Positions 1 to 5,922 of a stretch of 10,976 bases of DNA are shown here, one piece after another (position 1 is the first letter of the stretch; every line of letters starts with the position of its first letter). Made by a program: the position numbers and the translations under genes. The DNA comes from an uncultured Anaerovibrio sp. GTDB taxonomy: Bacteria > Bacillota > Negativicutes > Selenomonadales > Selenomonadaceae. Below the pieces are notes generated by a model. That model did no database searches, was not told where the DNA came from, and was given only the letters and a program-made list of their open reading frames with translations. Where the stretch lies: the NCBI GenBank assembly GCA_900768695.1, contig CAAGDY010000403.1:1-10976 (forward strand), given 5' to 3'.

Positions 1-56
1 AGAGCCTTGGACGGATGAACAGGCACCTTGCTTTTGATAGAACCAATTCTACACAT
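1..56 (-). CDS. Class II glutamine amidotransferase (glutamate synthase-type), N-terminal 18 codons only
   Basis: This is the 5' end of a leftward gene that runs off the window. The minus strand reads MCRIGSIKSKVPVHPSKA and then leaves at base 1. A very good Shine-Dalgarno sequence (GGAGGAG, bases 70 to 64) lies 7 nt before the ATG. Cys2 directly after the initiator Met is the hallmark of Ntn-type glutamine amidotransferases, where it becomes the N-terminal nucleophile that releases ammonia from glutamine. The MCRIGSIKS start resembles the stand-alone amidotransferase domain of archaeal-type (split) glutamate synthases, which would feed ammonia to a separate FMN/Fe-S synthase subunit encoded further left. 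The family call rests on few residues. The start codon, reading frame and Cys2 are directly visible. A perfect promoter and a long structured leader precede it. Confidence 0.6.
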   Translation of the reverse strand, partial: MCRIGSIKSKVPVHPSKA

Positions 57-242
57 ATTAACACTCCTCCAATACACACAAATACAATAAAGTTGTTATC
101 AACCATTGAATAGCTTCTACAGCCTTCACAGCTACTATAACTTCTATATGTTGATATGAATAGAAACTATTCAATGATTGATATAGATTATCGCTTGGCT
201 ACGGACATTAATACCTAACTTTTAGTATATCAGTCTGCGGCA
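57..242 (-). other. Long structured 5' leader of the amidotransferase gene
   Basis: Transcription from the promoter at 249-277 would give a leader of about 185 nt before the ATG at 56. Bases 98-113 and 167-182 are complementary over 16 positions with a single G-U substitution, forming a long closing stem. Inside it, bases 142-147 pair with 160-165 (TTCTAT/ATAGAA), and a short stem at about 118-136 closes a seven-base loop. The result resembles a three-way junction. No U-tract terminator is seen before the ribosome binding site, so any control would more likely act on translation or RNA stability. I could not match it to a known riboswitch class. The pairing is seen in the sequence; a regulatory role is inferred. 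Confidence 0.4.
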
Positions 243-248
243 AGTATT

Positions 249-277
249 ATTATAGGTATATTATTTGCGGCTGTCAA
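249..277 (-). promoter_or_regulatory. Perfect sigma-70-type promoter for the amidotransferase gene
   Basis: On the minus strand the -35 hexamer TTGACA (277 to 272) and the -10 hexamer TATAAT (254 to 249) both match the housekeeping consensus exactly and are separated by the ideal 17 bp. Start of transcription is expected near 242. A second TTGACA lies upstream at 314 to 309 but has only a poor -10 match. Confidence 0.85.
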
Positions 278-550
278 TATAAATATTCAATATTTTATTG
301 AAGTAAAGTGTCAAAATGCCTTGATTCTATTGATTTTATTATTTTCTATCTGTATATTTATACATTTTTGATGTATATTTGAAATTTTGTCTGTTTTAAA
401 ATACTCAAAAAATAGTGCATAAGGCCTTGATTAGCGCGACATCAGGCTGTCCATACCATTTTTGTCCTGCATTTATGTTTTGTATTGTATTTCTGTATAC
501 AAATATACTTTATTCTTTCACAAGGCATTGCAATACCAAATACAGCATAG
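278..550. other. AT-rich intergenic region without a recognisable gene
   Basis: This stretch between the bactofilin terminator and the amidotransferase promoter is strongly AT-rich. No open frame here has a convincing ribosome binding site or a recognisable product. Visible details are a repeated GCCTTGATT (near 318 and 424) and AT-rich partial palindromes around 277-300 just upstream of the promoter, which could bind a regulator. I see no RNA gene in it. Confidence 0.5.
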
Positions 551-590
551 AAAAAGGCTGCTGTATACCTGCACGGTCATACAGCAGCCT
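551..590 (-). terminator. Intrinsic terminator after the bactofilin gene
   Basis: Bases 555-566 and 579-590 form a perfect 12-bp inverted repeat (AGGCTGCTGTAT and its complement) around a 12-nt loop. On the minus strand it is followed directly by a run of five U. It lies about 60 nt downstream of the bactofilin stop codon and ends the M23-bactofilin unit. Confidence 0.85.
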
Positions 591-648
591 GAAAGCTCCA
601 GCTATGTAATACTATGTTGTTGCAACCGGAATCTCAGCCCGCCGGCTG

Positions 649-1038
649 TCAATCCTCTATTGCCATTTCCGTCCGCGTCCTGGTAGACATCTCACTGCGT
701 CCCTTGAACACGCCTCCCTGGGCAATATTGAAGCTGCCCACCTTGACATCGCCTATCAGCTGGCCGCTGGCCGCAATGGAGAGATTCTCTGCAATATCTG
801 CATTGCCATTCACCTGTCCGGAAATATTGAGGGTACCTGCCTTGATATCGCCGTTTACAGTACCAGCCTCGCCAATAACCACACAGCCGTCAATAGAAAT
901 GCCCCCATCGACGGTGCCATCTACGCGCAGATTGCCGCCGCCGACAATCTCCCCCTTGATAACCGTATTCTTACCAATAATTGTTTCAATATCATTGCTG
1001 ATAGTTTCATCAACCTGTTTACGAATACTGCCAAACAT
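649..1038 (-). CDS. Bactofilin (polymer-forming cytoskeletal protein)
   Basis: This 129-residue protein is a bactofilin, a small beta-helical protein that polymerises without nucleotide and usually scaffolds cell-wall enzymes at the inner face of the membrane. The core, residues about 18-115, is a run of short hydrophobic/glycine repeats typical of the right-handed beta-helix: GKNTVIKGEI, LRVDGTVDG, VIGEAGTVNGDI, LNISGQVNGNADI, LSIAASGQLIGDV. Short polar tails flank it. I chose the ATG at 1038 because GAGGAG (1051 to 1046) lies 7 nt upstream. A longer reading from a TTG at 1053 would place the ribosome binding site inside the gene. The start is 18 nt after the stop of the M23 peptidase gene, so the two are co-transcribed. 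Bactofilin next to an M23 peptidase is a widely conserved pairing (CcmA with Csd1 in Helicobacter). Confidence 0.92.
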   Translation of the reverse strand: MFGSIRKQVDETISNDIETIIGKNTVIKGEIVGGGNLRVDGTVDGGISIDGCVVIGEAGTVNGDIKAGTLNISGQVNGNADIAENLSIAASGQLIGDVKVGSFNIAQGGVFKGRSEMSTRTRTEMAIED

Positions 1039-1056
1039 ACATCTTCTCCTCAACTA

Positions 1057-2001
1057 TTATAAATATCCGACTGGATTTACCGGCTTGCCGTTTACACGCA
1101 CCTCATAATGAAGATGAGGGCCGGTGCTATAGCCGGTGTTGCCCATGTAGGCAATCACCTGTCCCCGCTTGACCGTCTGCCCTGGTGATACCACTACTGA
1201 CTCCGCATGGGCATAGCGCGTCATATAGCCGTTGCCATGCTCAATATCCACCATGTTGCCGTAGCCACCGCTGTTCCAGCCGGCATCTGTCACCACGCCA
1301 TCGGCAGTTGCCACAATCGGCGTGCCGCAATCGTTAGCAATATCAATGCCCGGATGATAGTCGGAACCACCCCACCTTAGACCATACGGGGAGCTTACAT
1401 CGCCGCTGGTAGGCCAGATGGACGGAGTAGATGCATTGACGCTCTCCTGATAGGCAATCAGCTCCTGCTGCTGCCTCATGGCTTCACGCAACTGCTGAAT
1501 ACTGGCCTTTCTGGCGGCTACCCGCTTTTCCAAATCATCCAGCACAGCGCTGACATGCTCAATCTGCAAATCCTGCCCCACCGGGCCGCCCTGCCCGTTA
1601 TGAGTACCATCACCGCCATTGCCGCTCGGCTCCTCTGCACTGCTGCCTTCCACACCGGTAATCTGCCGCAGCTCCATCTCCACCTGGCTCAGCTCGTTCA
1701 GCTCGTTCTGCAGGCTGTTAGCCTTCTTGGAAAGCTGCAAAAGCTGTTCCTGCTGAACATTGTTTACCTGCTGCAGCCTCTCAATCTGTGCCGCCTCATT
1801 CCGCAATGAATAGCTGCTGTAGGTGGAATAGCCAAAAGCGCCTGCCAACAGCACAGCACCAGCCGCCAAAGAAGCAATCCCGTACTTTATCCACCTCTCC
1901 GGCAAGTGTATACTGTGTACATTGGCTCCCTTGTGAGGAATAATTTTTATTGTATACTCCTGCTGCTCAACCTTTTCTGCTTTGTTTTCTTGATTACTCA
2001 A
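1057..2001 (-). CDS. Membrane-anchored M23 (LytM-type) peptidoglycan endopeptidase
   Basis: Predicted zinc endopeptidase that would cut peptidoglycan cross-links outside the membrane. Of the 314 residues, 1-38 are a cytoplasmic tail, about 40-62 a single membrane helix rich in Ala/Gly/Leu, and 68-115 and 145-190 heptad-like coiled coils. A Gly/Ser-rich linker (118-142) separates the coils. The M23 domain spans about 205-311. The zinc motif HPGID gives H216 and D220; the GPHLHYE motif gives H296 and H298; H265 lies in the YAH motif. All expected catalytic residues are present, so it should be active. The likely start is TTG at 2001, with GGAGGAG 6 nt upstream; an in-frame TTG at 2016 overlaps that ribosome binding site. 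The coiled coil probably regulates the enzyme, and the downstream bactofilin may position it for cell-shape control. Confidence 0.92.
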   Translation of the reverse strand: MSNQENKAEKVEQQEYTIKIIPHKGANVHSIHLPERWIKYGIASLAAGAVLLAGAFGYSTYSSYSLRNEAAQIERLQQVNNVQQEQLLQLSKKANSLQNELNELSQVEMELRQITGVEGSSAEEPSGNGGDGTHNGQGGPVGQDLQIEHVSAVLDDLEKRVAARKASIQQLREAMRQQQELIAYQESVNASTPSIWPTSGDVSSPYGLRWGGSDYHPGIDIANDCGTPIVATADGVVTDAGWNSGGYGNMVDIEHGNGYMTRYAHAESVVVSPGQTVKRGQVIAYMGNTGYSTGPHLHYEVRVNGKPVNPVGYL

Positions 2002-2105
2002 GCAAAACTCCTCCAAACTTCAAAACTCAAATCGCACTCATCAAAATACATCCTTACTATGCCTCTATATATCCTGGCACAGTTTCTCGAAAAATTTTCC
2101 CATAT

Positions 2106-2134
2106 ATTATATCATATCCACTTTTTTCATGCAA
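2106..2134 (-). promoter_or_regulatory. Probable promoter for the M23-bactofilin unit
   Basis: On the minus strand a perfect TATAAT (2111 to 2106) is preceded, after 17 bp, by TTGCAT (2134 to 2129), which matches only the TTG of the -35 consensus. The -35 overlaps the U-tract of the upstream nuclease gene's terminator, so it would restart transcription immediately after termination. The leader would be about 100 nt. Confidence 0.5.
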
Positions 2135-2166
2135 AAAAAAGAATAGGGGACATTTCTCCCCTATTC
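2133..2166 (-). terminator. Intrinsic terminator after the Rpn-type nuclease gene
   Basis: GAATAGGGG (2141-2149) and CCCCTATTC (2158-2166) form a 9-bp stem with an 8-nt loop. On the minus strand it is followed by eight U (2140 to 2133). It starts 12 nt beyond the nuclease stop codon and insulates that gene from the M23-bactofilin unit. Confidence 0.88.
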
Positions 2167-2177
2167 CGTCAGCCTTC

Positions 2178-3143
2178 TTATTCCAGAGCAGCCTTCCTGC
2201 CAATCTCAGCCACCTGCTCCACGCTCATCTTGGCAATCCTTGCTATCGTTCCTATCTCCAATCCACCCTTTATCATATCCAGCACCAGGGACGCCCGTCC
2301 CTGTGCCACGCCCAAAGCCATGCCGGCATTTTTGCCATTCATGTATATAGTCTTAGCCTCATAATCCAGTACCTTGCCGCCCATGATATTTTTCGCCTCC
2401 TTCTGAACCTTTCCGTAATTCCGAGCCAAATGATAATTTACCTTCGCGGCCAATTCCATAAGGGACATTCTCGCCAATGCATCTATATCCCCCAGCAAAA
2501 GGAGATTGTCCAGTCCGGCAACTATAGTTCTGAGGGAATTCATCAGCTCCTGACGCTTCTCAGCATCTTCCTTATACTCCTTCAGGGATTTCTCAACCAC
2601 AAACATATAAAACGGTAATAAAATCAGCAGCTTCTTCTTGAACATAGCATCAATCGTATAGCTTTGCATTTTTGCCACAGGTATTTTATAATCCACACTG
2701 CCGCCCGGTGTCCTTATAACAATTTCCATTTCATCCGGCGTATTGCCGGTCGAGCGCAAAAACAGCACTGCCGCATGAGGAAACTCCAATATAATCCTGT
2801 TGTTTTCCTTTACCGCATCATCAAGAGCAATCTGCGCCCCATATTTAAATATCCTTACCAGCATGCTGTTGTCAGCAGTACTCTGACACTCCACATTGTA
2901 TTTCTTGGAATTGCCCTTCTCGTCTATTATTCTGAAATACATGTCAGTAATGCGTTTTTCAAGCCTGCCATCAGCCTGGCTCTGCTCATGAACATCCTGC
3001 AAAAATTCTATTATGACATTATCACTATAGTTTTCAGAAAACAATTCATTAATAAAAGCCACCAGAAACATGGGAAAATCATGTACCAATGTACGCCAAA
3101 CATCATCATAAATCGTTGCCTGATATTCCATATTTTCTGCCAT
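2178..3143 (-). CDS. Rpn-family (PD-(D/E)XK) recombination-promoting nuclease / putative transposase
   Basis: This 321-residue protein resembles the Rpn/PDDEXK_2 nuclease family, whose Escherichia coli members (RpnA) are DNA endonucleases that promote recA-independent recombination; some relatives act in phage defence. The N-terminal domain carries the active-site pattern ITD67 followed by NVE85-C-Q87, with glutamine in place of lysine as is usual here. Residues about 170-270 are helical. The tail (about 271-318) has the family's alanine/glycine-rich segment (GMALGVAQGRAS) and a helix-turn-helix-like repeat (LEIGTIARIAKMSVEQVAEI). I chose ATG 3143, with GGAGG 8 nt upstream. ATG 3170 lies on the -10 box of the promoter and would not be in the transcript. 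The gene has its own promoter and terminator, and its base composition looks more AT-rich than parB or metH, consistent with acquisition. The cellular role is unknown. Confidence 0.82.
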   Translation of the reverse strand: MAENMEYQATIYDDVWRTLVHDFPMFLVAFINELFSENYSDNVIIEFLQDVHEQSQADGRLEKRITDMYFRIIDEKGNSKKYNVECQSTADNSMLVRIFKYGAQIALDDAVKENNRIILEFPHAAVLFLRSTGNTPDEMEIVIRTPGGSVDYKIPVAKMQSYTIDAMFKKKLLILLPFYMFVVEKSLKEYKEDAEKRQELMNSLRTIVAGLDNLLLLGDIDALARMSLMELAAKVNYHLARNYGKVQKEAKNIMGGKVLDYEAKTIYMNGKNAGMALGVAQGRASLVLDMIKGGLEIGTIARIAKMSVEQVAEIGRKAALE

Positions 3144-3168
3144 ACGCACCGCCTCCGCCCTCACCCAC

Positions 3169-3197
3169 ATTGTATCAAAACCACCTCATAAAAGCAA
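3169..3197 (-). promoter_or_regulatory. Extended -10 promoter of the Rpn-type nuclease gene
   Basis: On the minus strand TACAAT (3174 to 3169) is preceded by TGA, making an extended -10 element, and by TTGCTT (3197 to 3192) at 17 bp. Transcription should begin near 3162. This excludes the ATG at 3170 as the main start and supports the one at 3143. Confidence 0.6.
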
Positions 3198-3217
3198 CGT
3201 TTGTTTTTCTGTAAACC

Positions 3218-3259
3218 AAAAAAGGCAAAAGCCCGCAACCTGGATTGCAGGCCTTCGCC
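3218..3259 (-). terminator. Strong terminator ending the parA-parB-DUF4446 operon
   Basis: Bases 3224-3238 and 3245-3259 can pair over 15 positions (some G-U) around a 6-nt loop. On the minus strand the hairpin is followed by six U (3223 to 3218). It lies about 57 nt past the DUF4446 stop codon. Confidence 0.88.
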
Positions 3260-3315
3260 CCACCACTTCAGTAAAAATATAAAATATCAAAAACGGCAAT
3301 AATATGCCAAATTAA

Positions 3316-3819
3316 TTAATTCCTCATCGCCTGCTGCAATGCATCCTCTTCTTCCCTGGTCATGGCGTAGGTAGACGTACCATTCACAATCGGCTTGGCG
3401 TAGCTTCTGGAATCCTCGCGGGCAAAAATGCTGGACAGAACCACACCATTATTGTGAGAATCCAGCATCGCCACTGCATAGCTGAGGTCACTGCCCATAT
3501 CCTCAAAGGCACGGAAACGCACCACTGCCACGCGGGTAAGTGCCTGGCTCAAAAGCTCCTTGATGGCCTTGTTTTCCTCCCACAGCTTGGCATTTTCGTC
3601 AGCCACGGCCTTGGTGCTGTCAATGCAGCCAATCATCATGCGCTCAAGGTTTGCCCCGTCCACGCCGGTCATCATCTTCTTATAACGCTTCTTCATGTAG
3701 TTGAGGTTATACAGCAGATTGATAATCAGCAGATACATAATAATTACCAATACACCCAGGATACCTACCAGATAACTCAGGTTATTTACAATAAAGCTCA
3801 TCACATCTGTATTTGCCAT
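3316..3819 (-). CDS. DUF4446 family small membrane protein downstream of parB
   Basis: This 167-residue protein matches the DUF4446 family, which has no established biochemical function. Residues about 14-38 form one strongly hydrophobic membrane helix (LVGILGVLVIIMYLLIINLL). A basic stretch (YMKKRYKKMM) follows, suggesting that the C-terminal part is cytoplasmic. Residues about 57-92 look like a coiled coil. The conserved core follows: VRFRAFEDMGSDLSYAVAMLD (100-120), NNGVVLSSIFARE (123-135) and SRSYAKPI (137-144). It starts 29 nt after the parB stop, preceded by GGGGAG, and is the last gene before the operon terminator. Its place after parB suggests, as inference only, that it anchors or assists chromosome partitioning at the membrane. 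Length and motif order are normal for the family. Confidence 0.85.
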   Translation of the reverse strand: MANTDVMSFIVNNLSYLVGILGVLVIIMYLLIINLLYNLNYMKKRYKKMMTGVDGANLERMMIGCIDSTKAVADENAKLWEENKAIKELLSQALTRVAVVRFRAFEDMGSDLSYAVAMLDSHNNGVVLSSIFAREDSRSYAKPIVNGTSTYAMTREEEDALQQAMRN

Positions 3820-3848
3820 AAAACTATTTCTCCCCTTTTATCTGACCA

Positions 3849-4892
3849 CTACACGGAAAATCTGCCCGTAGTGGAAAACTGCCGCAGTCTTGCCAGCTTG
3901 TCCTCATTGCTGGCGGCCTCGCCATGCCCTGTCTGCTGATGCTCCAGCCTCTCCAGCAGCCTGATAACATAGTTCAATTCATCCTGCGAAGCAAAATCTA
4001 TCTCCAGACGTCTTTTTCTTCCGCTCTGCCGGATGCGCACCGTAGTGCCTAAAAGCATTTTCAGCTTATCCTGAGCCTCTTTATAAAAAATATCCTCTGC
4101 TTCCGATACACCTTTTCCTGAGCCTTCCTTGTCCTTATCCATATCCAGATAATCCGGCTGCTTCTGCAGTTTTTTGACCAGCTCTTCAACCCTGCGCACA
4201 GAAAGCTCATGCTCCAGAATAAACTCCGCCGCCTTCGCCTGCAGCTCCAAATCCTCCAAAGACAGCAGAGGCTTCGCCTGTCCCATGGAAATCCTGCCAT
4301 TTACCAGCATGTCCTGTACTTTTTCCGAGAGCTTTAAAAGCCGCAGAAAATTGGCAATATGGGAGCGGCTCCTGCCCACCTTGCCGGACAGCATTTCCTG
4401 CGTAAGCCCGTAATCCGACAAAAGATGCTGATAGGCCTGCGCCTCCTCCATTGGATTCAGGTTTTCCCTCTGGATATTCTCTATCAGGGCAACCTCCGTC
4501 ATCTGGGCATCATTGTACTCACGCACCATGGCCGGAATCGTGCTGAGGCCTGCCAGCTGCGCCGCCCTGAAGCGCCTTTCCCCGGCTATCAGCTCATATC
4601 CCTTGGCAGTCTTGCGCACAAGAACAGGTTGAAGGACACCATACTGCCGCACAGATTCCTGCAGGGATTTCATGGCTTCCTCAGCAAACTCTGTTCGCGG
4701 CTGATTCGGGTTGGCACTAATCAGCTTTAAATCCAGCTCCATGACAGGCTTCTGGACAAAGCCGCCCTTATCCCCGCCGGATGCTGCCTCCAGCTCCGTC
4801 TTCCTGGCAGGGCTTATCAATGATTTGTTGACGCCGCTTCCCAGGCCAAAGGCTCCCAGTCCCTTGCCAAGACCGCCTATCTTCTTACCCAT
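3849..4892 (-). CDS. parB: Chromosome partitioning protein ParB (Spo0J-type CTPase clamp)
   Basis: ParB binds parS sites near the origin, hydrolyses CTP and slides outward as a clamp; ParA then moves the complex. The 347 residues show, in order, a Gly-rich start typical of this family (GKGLGAFG, 9-16), the NPNQPR motif (61-66), the CTP-binding GERRFRAA box (104-111), the ENIQREN box (138-144), a parS-reading helix-turn-helix (about 161-190), and a C-terminal dimerisation domain (about 268-320). It is longer than the roughly 280-residue Bacillus Spo0J because of a longer N-terminus, a charged linker (about 250-265) and a tail of some 28 residues after the dimer domain. The ATG overlaps the end of parA by 8 bp, indicating translational coupling. 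Matching parS sites lie nearby at 5818, 5869 and 9342. Confidence 0.96.
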   Translation of the reverse strand: MGKKIGGLGKGLGAFGLGSGVNKSLISPARKTELEAASGGDKGGFVQKPVMELDLKLISANPNQPRTEFAEEAMKSLQESVRQYGVLQPVLVRKTAKGYELIAGERRFRAAQLAGLSTIPAMVREYNDAQMTEVALIENIQRENLNPMEEAQAYQHLLSDYGLTQEMLSGKVGRSRSHIANFLRLLKLSEKVQDMLVNGRISMGQAKPLLSLEDLELQAKAAEFILEHELSVRRVEELVKKLQKQPDYLDMDKDKEGSGKGVSEAEDIFYKEAQDKLKMLLGTTVRIRQSGRKRRLEIDFASQDELNYVIRLLERLEHQQTGHGEAASNEDKLARLRQFSTTGRFSV

Positions 4893-5643
4893 TCTCTACA
4901 ACCTCCTCTGCCAGACTCATATAAGCCTGCGCTCCCTTTGAGCTGGCGGCATACGCAAAAATCGGCTTGCCGAAGGACGGCGCCTCGCTAAGCCGCACAT
5001 TTCTCGGAATCTTGGTAGCATAGACCATATTGGAAAAATGCGTCTTGACCTCCTCCACAACCTGCTCCGCCAGATTGGTACGGGAATCATACATGGTCAG
5101 CACCAGTCCCTCAATCCGCAGTCTGTCATTCAGCTGCTCCTGCACCAGCTGTACCGTAGAAAGCAGCTGGGACAGCCCCTCCAGCGCATAGAATTCACAC
5201 TGCAACGGCAACAGCACGGAATCCGCCGCTGTCAGGGCATTCAATGTAACATGCCCCAAAGACGGCGGGCAGTCCATCAGTATATAGTCATATTTATCCT
5301 TGATAGTTGCAACTGCTTTTTTCAGGCGATACTGCTTATCATCCACGTTGACCAGCTCAACCTCGGCACCGGCCAAATCCATCACCGCCGGTACTATATC
5401 CAGGCCGAACTCTGTACTGATAACAATATCGTTGATGTCAACATCGTTGACCAGCGCATCATAAATACTAAGCTCCAGCTCATCCTTGGCAATTCCCAGG
5501 CCGCTGGTAGCGTTTCCCTGCGGGTCGCAGTCTATCAAAAGCACCTTTTTGCCCAGCTCGGCCAGTGCCGCGCTGAGATTGACCGAGGTGGTTGTCTTGC
5601 CAACACCGCCCTTTTGATTGGCTACAGCAATAATCTTCCCCAA
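4885..5643 (-). CDS. parA: Chromosome partitioning ATPase ParA (Soj)
   Basis: ParA is a deviant Walker ATPase that binds DNA non-specifically as an ATP dimer and pulls ParB-parS complexes; in relatives it also influences DnaA. Read from the TTG at 5643 (252 residues), it begins MGKIIAVANQ, exactly like Soj proteins. It shows the deviant Walker A KGGVGKTT (11-18, signature K11 and catalytic K16), the Walker A' LLIDCDPQGNAT (35-46, D38/D40) and Walker B ILMDCPP (D124). The start is uncertain: GTG codons at 5655 and 5652 would add 4 or 3 residues, with GGAAG close upstream, while the TTG has GGTGA upstream. Family alignment favours the TTG. It heads the parA-parB-DUF4446 operon. A degenerate parS-like palindrome at 5658-5673 touches its ribosome binding region, which could allow repression by ParB. 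Confidence 0.95.
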   Translation of the reverse strand: MGKIIAVANQKGGVGKTTTSVNLSAALAELGKKVLLIDCDPQGNATSGLGIAKDELELSIYDALVNDVDINDIVISTEFGLDIVPAVMDLAGAEVELVNVDDKQYRLKKAVATIKDKYDYILMDCPPSLGHVTLNALTAADSVLLPLQCEFYALEGLSQLLSTVQLVQEQLNDRLRIEGLVLTMYDSRTNLAEQVVEEVKTHFSNMVYATKIPRNVRLSEAPSFGKPIFAYAASSKGAQAYMSLAEEVVENG

Positions 5644-5657
5644 TATATTCACCACTT

Positions 5658-5673
5658 TCTTCCACGTGAAAAG
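5658..5673. promoter_or_regulatory. Degenerate parS-like site at the parA start
   Basis: The 16-mer TCTTCCACGTGAAAAG keeps the CACGTG core and most of one half of the parS consensus TGTTNCACGTGAAACA but differs at three defined positions. It lies in the parA leader, just upstream of the possible start codons and overlapping the GGAAG sequence. Binding by ParB would be weaker than at the other sites. Confidence 0.5.
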
Positions 5674-5698
5674 CTACATACAAAATCAGTGCTTTTAT

Positions 5699-5707
5699 AT
5701 TGTACCA
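5699..5707 (-). promoter_or_regulatory. Possible extended -10 promoter for parA
   Basis: On the minus strand TGG-TACAAT (5707 to 5699) forms an extended -10 element. No good -35 is visible. Transcription would begin near 5692 and give a leader of about 50 nt that contains the degenerate parS-like site. Confidence 0.4.
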
Positions 5708-5797
5708 TCAATGGAGAATTTTTTCGATAAAAAATCACGATAAATCTGCCGTTCAAAACATTTTTTGTAAAAAAATACCTGCTTCATTCCTGCCGCA

Positions 5798-5806
5798 TGT
5801 TATAAT
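5798..5806 (+). promoter_or_regulatory. Probable extended -10 promoter for the methionine synthase reactivase gene
   Basis: TGT-TATAAT (5798-5806) is a perfect -10 with the TG extension; the -35 region is poor, as is usual for such promoters. The start would be near 5813, so the transcript leader would carry both parS sites ahead of the coding start at 5923. Confidence 0.5.
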
Positions 5807-5817
5807 CTTCTTATGAT

Positions 5818-5833
5818 TGTTTCACGTGCAACA
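5818..5833. promoter_or_regulatory. parS centromere site 1
   Basis: TGTTTCACGTGCAACA. Its reverse complement, TGTTGCACGTGAAACA, matches the Bacillus parS consensus TGTTNCACGTGAAACA at every defined position. It lies about 160 bp upstream of the parA start. It is expected to be a ParB loading site marking the origin region. Confidence 0.9.
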
Positions 5834-5868
5834 TGCTTCCACAGCATGCAGGCTTCTTTGAACTGCTA

Positions 5869-5884
5869 TGTTCCACGTGCAACA
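5869..5884. promoter_or_regulatory. parS centromere site 2
   Basis: TGTTCCACGTGCAACA has one mismatch to the parS consensus. Its centre is 51 bp from that of site 1, close to five helical turns, so both sites face the same side of the DNA. A 6-bp inverted repeat (5832-5837 with 5843-5848) lies between them. Confidence 0.85.
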
Positions 5885-5922
5885 TTTTGTATCCAGAAAA
5901 TGACTGCTACGGGAGGTGCGCA

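Noticed and set aside
98..182. Purine-type riboswitch, suggested by AGTTTCTA and a three-way junction
   Set aside because: The other conserved aptamer bases (J1/2 and J3/1 and the loop-loop contact) are absent, and the downstream gene is not a purine gene.
415..686. Two small plus-strand open frames of 64 and 74 codons
   Set aside because: They lack a ribosome binding site, have Cys/Ser/Tyr-rich random composition, and run through the bactofilin terminator.
2178..3259. Insertion sequence around the Rpn-type gene
   Set aside because: Despite the transposase-related family name, no terminal inverted repeats or target-site duplications were found at either end.
5820..5884. A hairpin between the parS sites as a terminator
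   Set aside because: The 6-bp stem has no following U-tract and lies inside the leader of an expressed gene.
5833..5922. N-terminal extension of the reactivase from ATG 5833
   Set aside because: The extra 30 residues have no family similarity and run through both parS sites, while GGGAGGTG sits 4 nt before the ATG at 5923.
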